Assembly: GCA_965248955.1 (NCBI GenBank)
Contig: OZ252212.1
Coordinates: forward strand, 1,116,001-1,180,000
From: DAOUJH01 sp965248955
Lineage (GTDB): Bacteria > Chloroflexota > Dehalococcoidia > Lucifugimonadales > QGNO01
DNA length: 64,000 nucleotides
Direction: 5' to 3'
Shown: positions 1-7,335 of the stretch, one piece after another
How positions within the stretch are numbered: the first letter of the stretch is position 1
Layout: each line of letters opens with the position of its first letter
The notes under the pieces: generated by a model
Database searches by the model: none
Told to the model about the DNA's origin: nothing
What the model saw: the letters and a program-made list of their open reading frames with translations, nothing else
Program-made: the position numbers and the translations under genes

Positions 1-78
1 CCTACCCCCTATAGCAAATTTCGAACTTCAGCTTCTATGCGTCAACCATCTATCCAGATCCATCCCCGTTCAAGACGC

Positions 79-130
79 AAAAAACCCTGAACTCATACGC
101 TCAGTTGCTAGACCAAACAACGGTTCAGGG
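79..130 (-). terminator. Rho-independent terminator of the Rrf2 gene
   Basis: On the minus strand, just past the Rrf2 stop codon, CCCTGAAC (123-130 read in reverse) pairs with GTTCAGGG (85-92) as an 8-bp stem. The loop is long and contains a small inner GTTG/CAAC pairing. The stem is followed by a run of six T (79-84). Stem plus T-run fits an intrinsic terminator; the long loop lowers confidence. Confidence 0.6.
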
Positions 131-151
131 CTTCTTTAATACTTGACGAGC

Positions 152-589
152 CTAGATGTAGTACATGCCGCGACTTGCCATCGATTGCTGGCGGCTTGCC
201 AGGTCGGCAATGGTTGTCGTTCCTAGTACGTTGCGAACCGTCGACTCCACAGTCTGCCAGACTTCACGTTGAGCACAGGCGCCAGAAAGCGTACACTCAG
301 ATGGATGCTCAATGCACACGAGCGGAGCTCCTGTCCCTTCTAATGTGTCCACCACCATGGCCAGGTTGATTTCACCGGGGTCTCTGGCCAGAGTATGCCC
401 CCCCTGGGGGCCCCTCCGGCTCCGAATCATACCAAATTTTTGGAGAACCGATAGGACTTGATCGAGATATGACTCTGGTATGTCCTGCCGACCAGCTATT
501 TCAGCTGTTGGCAATGGCCCGTTTTCGCCGTGCTGAGCTAGCTCCACCAGGGCCCGTACCCCGTAGTCCACCTTCATTGGCACCCTCAT
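152..589 (-). CDS. Rrf2/IscR-family transcriptional regulator, probable Fe-S sensor
   Basis: A winged-helix Rrf2-type regulator of about 145 residues. The N-terminus has the family pattern (KVDYGVRALVELA, then IPESYLDQVLSVLQKFGMI and a GPQGGHTLARDP wing). Near the C-terminal third there is C-x6-C-x5-C (VCIEHPSECTLSGAC), close to the C-x5-C-x5-C that binds the cluster in IscR, so redox or iron-sulfur sensing is likely but not shown. I start at the ATG at 589 because GGAGG lies about 10 bases upstream and because a TATAAT box lies at 626-631. An upstream in-frame ATG at 655 would sit beyond that promoter. The target genes are unknown; rplY is divergent and shares the promoter region. Confidence 0.85.
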   Translation of the reverse strand: MRVPMKVDYGVRALVELAQHGENGPLPTAEIAGRQDIPESYLDQVLSVLQKFGMIRSRRGPQGGHTLARDPGEINLAMVVDTLEGTGAPLVCIEHPSECTLSGACAQREVWQTVESTVRNVLGTTTIADLASRQQSMASRGMYYI

Positions 590-625
590 CTTGTCCGCAC
601 CTCCACAGGCTAGCCGTACTGGGGG

Positions 626-655
626 ATTATAGCACGCAATCTTGAAGGGTCGCAA
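626..655 (-). promoter_or_regulatory. Sigma-70-type promoter of the Rrf2 regulator
   Basis: On the minus strand, TTGCGA (650-655) and TATAAT (626-631) are separated by 18 bases. Transcription would begin near 619, about 30 bases before the ATG at 589. The -35 region overlaps that of the divergent rplY promoter, so one bound protein could affect both. Confidence 0.5.
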
Positions 656-670
656 ATTGAATGGTATAGT
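642..670 (+). promoter_or_regulatory. Sigma-70-type promoter of rplY
   Basis: TTGAAG (642-647) and TATAGT (665-670) are separated by 17 bases, giving a leader of roughly 75 bases before the rplY ATG at 754. It overlaps the divergent Rrf2 promoter. Confidence 0.5.
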
Positions 671-753
671 GCCAGCCTTGGGGGATACAACGTGGACATC
701 CCTGAGGCGCCTGGACAGCGTCTCTAAGCTGTTATAAGGAGACCATTCAATTC

Positions 754-1398
754 ATGACTATCGAGTCGCTTTCCCTGCAAGCAGATCCGCGCAGCGTAAA
801 AGGGAAGAAGGTCAAAGAGCTGAGGCGGCTCGGCTTGACCCCTATCCACGTATACGGGCGGGGAATAGAGCCCGCCGCTCTCCAGGCCGATACTTCAACC
901 CTCCGCAAGATAGTGGCACGGGCCGGGAGCAACATCCCCGTCACTGTCAAAGGAGAGGGTGGCTCCCGCTTTGCCTTCATCAGGGAGGTGCAGCGGCACC
1001 CCCTAACGGAAGACATCCTCCACGTCGATTTCCTGCAGGTGCCTCTAACGGAGACCATTCGCTCGGAAGTTCCCGTATATCTCATAGGAGAAGCCCCTGC
1101 CGTGCGGCTGATGAACGGCAGGCTCAACCAGGCCTTAAACTCCCTGCAGGTGGAAAGCTTCCCCCTTGAAGTTCCTCAATTCGTCGAGGTTGACGTATCC
1201 TCTCTTGAAGACTTTGAACGCAGCATCTATGTCTCCGACATAAGCCTTGGCGACAAAGTGACCATCCTCAACGATCCTGAGGAACTCGTGGCTCGCGTCA
1301 ATACTACGCATGCCGCCGTCGAAGAAGCGGAGATGCCCGCCGAAGTGGGGCTTGTCGGAGGTGAGCCTGCGGCTGAGTCCGAAGAAGACAGCGGCTGA
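754..1398 (+). CDS. rplY: 50S ribosomal protein L25 / general stress protein Ctc
   Basis: L25/TL5/Ctc family, 214 residues, the long two-domain form. The N-terminal 5S-rRNA-binding domain is recognisable (RSVKGKKVKELRRLGLTP, then IREVQRHPLTEDILHVDF), followed by the TL5-type C-terminal beta domain and a short acidic tail. The protein binds 5S rRNA in the central protuberance of the large subunit. The start ATG has AAGGAGA upstream. It is transcribed alone and converges on fmt. Confidence 0.93.
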   Translation: MTIESLSLQADPRSVKGKKVKELRRLGLTPIHVYGRGIEPAALQADTSTLRKIVARAGSNIPVTVKGEGGSRFAFIREVQRHPLTEDILHVDFLQVPLTETIRSEVPVYLIGEAPAVRLMNGRLNQALNSLQVESFPLEVPQFVEVDVSSLEDFERSIYVSDISLGDKVTILNDPEELVARVNTTHAAVEEAEMPAEVGLVGGEPAAESEEDSG

Positions 1399-1431
1399 GC
1401 CGCAGCATTTTCTCCTCGCCGCGGAGTCGCC

Positions 1432-2388
1432 TTACTTCTTTGCCCGGCTACTGAGCACCGCTCCCAGAAAGTGCGGCTGTCCCTTGAGGAACTCTCCCAT
1501 GGGCTGAGGCTTTCTTCCTTCCAGCTGGACTTCATCCAGAACCAGCACGCCTTTACCCGTTGCCACTCCCGCCGTGTAGCCTCCGGCTTTGCCGGGTGAA
1601 ACCACCTGTCCTTTTACAGCGTCAAGAGCATTTTCTTCGAATGCCCGGCCCCTGATCACCTTGAGCAACCGGCCTTCCCAGTGCGTAAAGCAACCCGGCC
1701 AGGGATGGAGCGCACGCAACCGCCTTGCCAGGTACTCCGCCGGCAGCGACCAGTCAAGATCCCCGTCCTTTCTGCTGTACAGCCTGGTGACGCTCGCCTC
1801 GTCTTCGTTCTGCGGCGCGGGCCTGATCTCCCCGGCCTCCCATGCCGGCAATACCTCTGCAAGCAACTCACCGCCCAATACAAACAGCCTCCGCGTTAGC
1901 TGATCCGTCGCCTCTTCAGGGAATACATCTGTCTCCTTCTGCGCCAGAATGGGGCCCGTATCCATTCCTTCGTCCAGCAACATGACCGTCACCCCCACCT
2001 TCGACTCGCCATCTAGGATGGCCTCCGTCACCGGCGATGGCCCCCTGTACCTGGGAAGCAACGACGGGTGGACGTTCAACACACCCAAGGGAGGTATTCT
2101 CAGCATCTCAGGAGGCAGAATCCTTCCGTAAGCAGCCACCACCATAGCCTGTGGCTCCAGAGATGCCAGGGTTTCTATGGTCGGCTCCCGGCTCAGACTG
2201 CCCGGCTGAACGACCGGTATGCTTTGCTGCTCTGCATACACCTTGACCGGGGGAGGGCTAAGCCGGCGGCCTCTACCCGCGGGACGGTCGGGACGGGTGT
2301 AGACCGCCGCCACGTCATGCCCGCTGGAGCAAAGCGCGTCCAGAACGGGCACTGCAAAATCCGGAGTTCCCATAAACACTAGTCTCAT
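1432..2388 (-). CDS. fmt: Methionyl-tRNA formyltransferase
   Basis: Transfers a formyl group from 10-formyl-tetrahydrofolate to initiator Met-tRNA. At 318 residues it has the usual length. The start is MRLVFMGTPDFAVPVL, followed by the formyltransferase signature HPSLLPRYRGPSPV and DEGMDTGP containing the catalytic Asp, then a C-terminal tRNA-binding OB-like domain. No Shine-Dalgarno site is visible. A TATAGT box at 2400-2405 on the minus strand lies only about 11 bases from the ATG, so the message could be nearly leaderless. It is divergent from dnaA. Confidence 0.95.
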   Translation of the reverse strand: MRLVFMGTPDFAVPVLDALCSSGHDVAAVYTRPDRPAGRGRRLSPPPVKVYAEQQSIPVVQPGSLSREPTIETLASLEPQAMVVAAYGRILPPEMLRIPPLGVLNVHPSLLPRYRGPSPVTEAILDGESKVGVTVMLLDEGMDTGPILAQKETDVFPEEATDQLTRRLFVLGGELLAEVLPAWEAGEIRPAPQNEDEASVTRLYSRKDGDLDWSLPAEYLARRLRALHPWPGCFTHWEGRLLKVIRGRAFEENALDAVKGQVVSPGKAGGYTAGVATGKGVLVLDEVQLEGRKPQPMGEFLKGQPHFLGAVLSSRAKK

Positions 2389-2516
2389 AATTGGAGGATA
2401 CTATAGGTTCCTTGCCCTGACCGTTGCTTGGCTTCACGTATCGGAACAGGAAAATATTTTCGGATTTTTGAAGATTCCATACTTGCACTCTCACGTAGTG
2501 GGCAATGATATCTTGT

Positions 2517-2543
2517 CGTCCATCGCGTCCATTTCCATGGACG
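2517..2543. repeat. Three copies of CGTCCAT upstream of dnaA, one inverted
   Basis: CGTCCAT occurs at 2517-2523 and 2526-2532 (a 9-base step), and as its complement ATGGACG at 2537-2543. The second and third copies form a 7-bp stem with a TTCC loop followed by five T, so on the plus strand it also resembles a small terminator or attenuator in the dnaA leader. Classical TTATCCACA boxes were not seen in 2389-2580. Either binding sites or a leader hairpin is possible. Confidence 0.5.
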
Positions 2544-2580
2544 TTTTTGCCGCCCTTAAATAAAGGCTAAGCTTAATTCT

Positions 2581-3972
2581 ATGACGAATCCTGCTCAAAA
2601 ACTATGGACCGCCTCTCTGGGACAACTGCAACTTCAGGTCCCCCGTTCCAGCTATGAGACCTGGTTGAAGGGCACCTTGGGGCTTTCCATAGATGGCGAC
2701 CTTCTGTCGGTTGGCACCGCCACTACCTTCGCCTCCGAGTGGTTAGAGAGACGTATGCACCAGGTAATAGAAGACGTGGTTTCGGACGTGGCGGGCAAGC
2801 CCACCCGTGTCGCCATTAAGGTTGTTTCTCCACACTTCGAGAGCGGTCCAGTGGAGGATGGCGCAATGGGCGATCCCATCCTTGTGGAGCCTAGAGTGAA
2901 CCCACATCCGGCGCCCTCCGGCCCCGTCCGCAACTACGGCGGCAACGGACGTTACACCTTCAACAACTTCATCACGGGGGTTTCCAACCATCTTGCCTAC
3001 GCCGCGGCCCGCGCCGTAGCAGACAAACCAGGGGTCCAGTACAATCCCCTCTTCATCTACTCAGGAGTCGGACTAGGCAAAACCCACCTTCTGCACGCCA
3101 TCGCCTCCTCCGTCTCTGAACGTGGCGTCACACCTCTGTACGTCACCACGGAGCAGTTCACCAACGACTTTGTCCAGTCCATTCGGCAGCGGCGAACGGA
3201 GGAATTCCGCGCCAAGTATCGTAGCGCGGAGTTCCTCCTCCTCGACGACGTCCAGTTCCTTTCTGGCAAGGAGCAGACCCAGGAGGGGTTGTTCCATACC
3301 TTCAACGACTTGCACAACGCCAACCGGCAAATTGTAGTCGCCTGCGATCAACCACCCACTTCGGTCTCACTGCTAGAAGACAGGCTACGCTCCCGGTTCG
3401 AGTGGGGCCTCATCGCTGACATTCAAGAGCCTGACCTGGAAACCCGCGTTGCAATACTGATCCACAAAGCCCAGGCCCAGAACGCCCCTATTACAGAATC
3501 GGTGGCTTTTGAAATAGCCAGGCGTGCACCCAACGGCATCCGGAGCCTGGAAGGTTGCCTCAACCGGATCATCGCGTTGTCCCAGTTCTTTGATTCTCCC
3601 ATATCAACAGAGCTCATCGATATGGCTCTCTCGGGCATGCCGGAAACCAATTCCTGGCAGGAGCTAAGTCCCGACGCCATTCTGGAGTCCGTCTCCCAGT
3701 ACTACAACGTGCCAACCAAGCTGATTTGCACAAGGACGCGAGACCGGAAAACGACGCATCCCCAACGAGTCTCCATGTTCCTCATTGACTCTGCAATCAA
3801 GAAGCCCATAAGGGAAATAGCATCTCTTATGGGGAATTGGAACCCGAAGACAGTACGTAACTCGATACGTCAAATCAACGAAGCTTTGTTAAAGAACCCT
3901 ACGCTTGAAAATGAGGTCACGGCCATCAAGAGTGGGCTTGGATTAGCAACCGATTCCCAGAAGATCCCATAA
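2581..3972 (+). CDS. dnaA: Chromosomal replication initiator DnaA with divergent DNA-binding domain
   Basis: Initiator ATPase of 463 residues, normal length. Domain III is intact: Walker A GVGLGKTH, Walker B LLLDDVQFL, sensor I ACDQPPTS, arginine-finger region LEDRLRSRFEWG and sensor II NGIRSLEG. Domain IV aligns without gaps to E. coli DnaA, but the GGRDHTTV signature is GNWNPKTV. By this alignment E. coli Asp433, His434 and Thr435 become Asn421, Pro422 and Lys423, Arg432 becomes Trp420, and Arg407 becomes Gln, while Arg399 and Thr436 are kept. Box recognition is therefore expected to differ. The leader (2389-2580) carries the CGTCCAT repeat. The Shine-Dalgarno site is weak (AAAGG). It is followed by obg and nadD on the same strand. 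Confidence 0.95.
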   Translation: MTNPAQKLWTASLGQLQLQVPRSSYETWLKGTLGLSIDGDLLSVGTATTFASEWLERRMHQVIEDVVSDVAGKPTRVAIKVVSPHFESGPVEDGAMGDPILVEPRVNPHPAPSGPVRNYGGNGRYTFNNFITGVSNHLAYAAARAVADKPGVQYNPLFIYSGVGLGKTHLLHAIASSVSERGVTPLYVTTEQFTNDFVQSIRQRRTEEFRAKYRSAEFLLLDDVQFLSGKEQTQEGLFHTFNDLHNANRQIVVACDQPPTSVSLLEDRLRSRFEWGLIADIQEPDLETRVAILIHKAQAQNAPITESVAFEIARRAPNGIRSLEGCLNRIIALSQFFDSPISTELIDMALSGMPETNSWQELSPDAILESVSQYYNVPTKLICTRTRDRKTTHPQRVSMFLIDSAIKKPIREIASLMGNWNPKTVRNSIRQINEALLKNPTLENEVTAIKSGLGLATDSQKIP

Positions 3973-4124
3973 AGCCCCCTGAGATTCCAATAGGATTCAA
4001 CTCTCAAGGAACCCCAAACTAGGCTTCGATTCCCTTATTTCCCCTGACGAGACCAATGAAACAGATCAGGGCCATTATTATTATTAGATATCTTAAATAC
4101 TTTAAATTAACATAGGTCTTATTT

Positions 4125-5381
4125 ATGAACGACAAAACGACAATAACAGTACTTGGAGGACGAGGTGGACATGGGAGCATAAGTCTCTCCCGTGTCCGTT
4201 ATCTCCCCTACGGGGGGCCTGATGGAGGTGATGGAGGGTTCGGATCTGATGTTTTCTTCTTGGGGTCTGCGTCTCTCCATGAGTATGGCCGGAATCTGCC
4301 GAGGTTATTTAGGGGTCGGCCTGGGTCGGATGGTCAAGGCGGGAAGAGGACTGGTGGGTCTGGGGGAGTTTCATATATTGAGGTTCCATTGGGCACGTCC
4401 GTCTGGGCGTTGAATGAGAGGCATTTCTTTAGAGGAGAGTTGCTTCAGCCTGGAGAGGAGTTGCTTGCTGCAGACGGAGGTTCAGGTGGGCGAGGGAATG
4501 TTCATTTTGCGTCTTCAACAAATAAGACGCCGCTCATAGCTGAGACGGGTGAAGACGGGGAGCAAAGAGAGTACACCCTAGAACTGCAGGTTATTGCGGA
4601 TGTTGGCTTCATAGGGAAGCCCAATTCTGGGAAATCGGCGCTCTTGAGATCAATGACCGGCGCAGGGCCTGAGGTGGCAGAGTATCCGTTCACCACTAGA
4701 GAGCCTGTCATCGGTGTGGCTGAGCACAACTGGGATGCTTTTTCCATCCTTGAGTTGCCCGGTCTCCTTAGCGGGGCCAGCCTGGGCCAAGGCCTAGGCA
4801 ACAGCTTTCTTCGGCACCTTTGGCGGCCGCGTCTCCATGTGTACCTCTTGGACGGACGAAGTGCGGATGTAACCGGCGATCTCAAAGACCTTCGCGACGA
4901 GGTTGGTATCCATGACCCAAGCATGCTGGAGCGGCCATATCTGGTTGTTGTCAGCGGAACAGACCTCCCAGACGTGGCGCAGGAAATGCCAGCCTTGAGA
5001 AAGAGGCTCGCCTCATACGGGGTAGCCCGCTACTTTGTTTCCAGCCAGTCGGGAGAGGGCATCGATGACCTCAGGGCGGGACTGCATAACCTCCTGGCAC
5101 AGGTACCCCTGGTGCCCAGACGTCAGCCGGAAGGCCGTCCTGTGCTGTCCCCTAGGCCAAGAAGAGGGCTGCTCTCTGTCGTAAAGGACGGCGATGCATT
5201 TGTGGTATCATCGCCGCCAGCGGAGCGCCTCGTAGTCCTGCCAGACATGCGGCAGTTCAGAGTAAGGCTCCAACTGAGAGAGGAATTAGGAAGGCTTGGC
5301 GTGCTCCGCGTCCTGGAGAAAGCGGGAGTCAAGCACGGAGACACGGTGAGAATAGGGAATCGAGAGTTCCAGTGGGAATGA
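4125..5381 (+). CDS. obg: Obg/CgtA-type GTPase with altered G3 and G4 motifs
   Basis: Ribosome-associated Obg GTPase, 418 residues. The glycine-rich N-terminal Obg fold (GGRGGHGSISLSR, GGPDGGDGG, GGSGGRGN) is followed by a G domain and a C-terminal Obg-specific (OCT) domain. The P-loop GKPNSGKS (residues 164-171) and switch I YPFTT are present. G3, normally DxPG, reads ELPG (210-213), and G4, normally NKxD, reads SGTD (277-280), so guanine specificity or turnover may be changed. The upstream 152 bases are AT-rich, and no clear Shine-Dalgarno site is visible. The stop codon is one base before the nadD start, so the two genes are surely co-transcribed. Confidence 0.85.
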   Translation: MNDKTTITVLGGRGGHGSISLSRVRYLPYGGPDGGDGGFGSDVFFLGSASLHEYGRNLPRLFRGRPGSDGQGGKRTGGSGGVSYIEVPLGTSVWALNERHFFRGELLQPGEELLAADGGSGGRGNVHFASSTNKTPLIAETGEDGEQREYTLELQVIADVGFIGKPNSGKSALLRSMTGAGPEVAEYPFTTREPVIGVAEHNWDAFSILELPGLLSGASLGQGLGNSFLRHLWRPRLHVYLLDGRSADVTGDLKDLRDEVGIHDPSMLERPYLVVVSGTDLPDVAQEMPALRKRLASYGVARYFVSSQSGEGIDDLRAGLHNLLAQVPLVPRRQPEGRPVLSPRPRRGLLSVVKDGDAFVVSSPPAERLVVLPDMRQFRVRLQLREELGRLGVLRVLEKAGVKHGDTVRIGNREFQWE

Positions 5382-5382
5382 A

Positions 5383-5991
5383 ATGCGAATCGGTATACTG
5401 GGGGGTACGTTCGACCCCATCCATATAGCGCACCTGATAATTGCAGAGGAATCCCGTATGCGCGGCCCGTTGCAAAAGGTGGTGTTCATACCAACGGGAC
5501 AGCCCTGGCTCAAAAGCGGCAGGCGGATTACGGCAGGCTCCCTACGGCTGGAGATGGTGCGGCTGGCCGTGGCCAATAACCCCGCCTTTGATTCCTCGGC
5601 GATAGAGATTGACAGGCCGGGCCCCACCTACTCTGTCGATACCCTTGAAGAGCTGGCCGGACAATGGGGATCGGACGTCGATATCAACTTTATCGTCGGC
5701 GTTGACTCTCTGTTGAGCCTGCCCCGCTGGAAAGATCCCGAGCGGTTTCTTGACCTATGCACGCTTACCGCCGTTACCAGGCCCGGCTACTCGCCTGATG
5801 CTCTTGAAGAGGTCAAGCGGCGGTATCCTGCCCTGGAGCGGAAGCTCGGACTCATTGAAGGGCCGTTGATTGGCATCAGTGGCACGGAGATCAGGCGCAG
5901 GGTCGCCTCGGGCCTGTCGGTGAGATATCTCGTACCGCCCGAGGTAGAGAGGTTTATCACGGAACGGGGACTTTACAAAGACGTAGCTTAA
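5383..5991 (+). CDS. nadD: Nicotinate-nucleotide adenylyltransferase
   Basis: Converts nicotinate mononucleotide and ATP to deamido-NAD in NAD synthesis. It is 202 residues, of normal length. The nucleotidyltransferase start GGTFDPIHIAH and the C-terminal ISGTEIRRRV (ISSTxIR type) are both present. It begins one base after the obg stop codon; obg-nadD pairing is common in bacteria. Confidence 0.95.
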   Translation: MRIGILGGTFDPIHIAHLIIAEESRMRGPLQKVVFIPTGQPWLKSGRRITAGSLRLEMVRLAVANNPAFDSSAIEIDRPGPTYSVDTLEELAGQWGSDVDINFIVGVDSLLSLPRWKDPERFLDLCTLTAVTRPGYSPDALEEVKRRYPALERKLGLIEGPLIGISGTEIRRRVASGLSVRYLVPPEVERFITERGLYKDVA

Positions 5992-6030
5992 CAATGATCG
6001 ATCGCTTGCGTTCCGTGCGTAGTGAATGAA

Positions 6031-6059
6031 TTGACCATCTTCCGTCGCGCATGTATCCT
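6031..6059 (+). promoter_or_regulatory. Promoter of the first dehydratase pair
   Basis: TTGACC (6031-6036) and TATCCT (6054-6059) are separated by 17 bases, about 70 bases before the 6130 start. The -35 is good and the -10 moderate. Confidence 0.45.
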
Positions 6060-6129
6060 GCCCTCGTCCCACTGTAAGATAACCATTGACCTGTAAAGAC
6101 AGAACAGCGAATTCAAGGAGGTAGGTTTT

Positions 6130-7290
6130 ATGGCAGGAAGCTTGAGTGATTTCATAGAGGACAGCAAAAAGCTGGTCGGAGGGGAAGCGCCGGACGTGGA
6201 GCAAGGGGTTAGCGTGGCTGACTGGTCCGCAATCCAGAAGTTCGGCGCCGCGCTGGGCGACGTGAATCCCCTATACAACAACGCAGCAGGGGGCGTAGGC
6301 ACCCTGTACAATACGCTGATAGCGCCTCCCAGCTTTGTTCTTGCTGCACGCACACCAGATTCCGGCGCCGCATACGAGCAAAAGGAGTATGGCCTGCGAC
6401 GGTTTACCGTCCGTGTCTCTGCCGAGTGGAATGACGTAATACGGATGGCGGAACGGCTGGCGAGCGATCTGAAGGTGTCCGACGTGCGCAGCGGGCCCAC
6501 GTGGGGGGACAGGGAGACGGCGGAAGTCGAATCCGTTGCCACTTACCGGACCATTCACGGAGGCGTAATAGCGACGGCTACGGGCACCGCGGCAATGGTG
6601 CCCTACACCCCAGGTGAGCCGCTCATTCAGGACAGGGACATCTACCAGTACACCGACGACGAGATCCAAAACCTGGAAAGGGACCTGGATGCCATCTTGC
6701 CGCACCGCGGCCAGGTGCCCCTGTATTGGAGCGAAGTAGAGGAGGGCGGTATGCTTCCCACCCTGGTGAAGGGGCCCGTGGAGTACAACTCCATGGAACT
6801 CTGGGAAGTTGCGCTGGCGAAGTCCAATACGGCCTCCTTGGGCCCTGTAGCCCACCGGCAGATACTGGACAGCCCGGGACGCCGAACCGTCAATCCCACC
6901 ACAGAGTGGCCCTACTGGGACTTGGAGCAGACCTACAAGGATCTGTTGTCGGTTAGCGCGTTGGGATTCAAGATGCCGGTGGCCAGAGGGTTGCATCGCT
7001 TTGCCTTGACCAGCCAGGTCATCACCAACTGGATGGGAGACCTGGGCTTTCTGCGCAGCATAAGCTTGGACTTGCCCAACCACTACTGCTATGGTGATAC
7101 CATGTGGGTCAGCGGCCAGGTGGCCAGGAAGTTTGAAGAGACCGTTGGAAACGAGAATTACTACGCCGTCGAGGTCAAACTCTCCGGCAACAACCAGCTT
7201 GGGCAGACTCTTGTTGACGGCACGGCAGTGGTCTACCTCCCTGAGAAGGGATTCCTGGTTGGCCTGCCAGTAGGCAGTCCATGGTGGTAA
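6130..7290 (+). CDS. MaoC/FAS1-like dehydratase domain protein, pair 1 subunit A
   Basis: 386 residues with two hot-dog-like halves. The first carries GDVNPLYNNAAGG, the position where R-specific enoyl-CoA hydratases have GDxNPxH; a Tyr replaces the catalytic His, as is common in the FAS1-like N-terminal family. The second half has NWMGDLGFLR and a YGDTMWVSGQV segment. The likely role is hydration or dehydration of an acyl-CoA, probably as a heteromer with the next gene; the substrate is unknown. AAGGAGG sits 8 bases before the ATG. A clear paralog lies at 24350-25510, again directly upstream of a paralog of gene 7336. Confidence 0.8.
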   Translation: MAGSLSDFIEDSKKLVGGEAPDVEQGVSVADWSAIQKFGAALGDVNPLYNNAAGGVGTLYNTLIAPPSFVLAARTPDSGAAYEQKEYGLRRFTVRVSAEWNDVIRMAERLASDLKVSDVRSGPTWGDRETAEVESVATYRTIHGGVIATATGTAAMVPYTPGEPLIQDRDIYQYTDDEIQNLERDLDAILPHRGQVPLYWSEVEEGGMLPTLVKGPVEYNSMELWEVALAKSNTASLGPVAHRQILDSPGRRTVNPTTEWPYWDLEQTYKDLLSVSALGFKMPVARGLHRFALTSQVITNWMGDLGFLRSISLDLPNHYCYGDTMWVSGQVARKFEETVGNENYYAVEVKLSGNNQLGQTLVDGTAVVYLPEKGFLVGLPVGSPWW

Positions 7291-7335
7291 CGTACGCGTG
7301 CCGGGGCAATTGAAAAACAGACAAGGAGTGAGGCG

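Noticed and set aside
2389..2580. Canonical DnaA boxes or AT-rich unwinding element in the fmt-dnaA gap
   Set aside because: TTATCCACA-like sequences were not found; the gap is short, so oriC is not called here.
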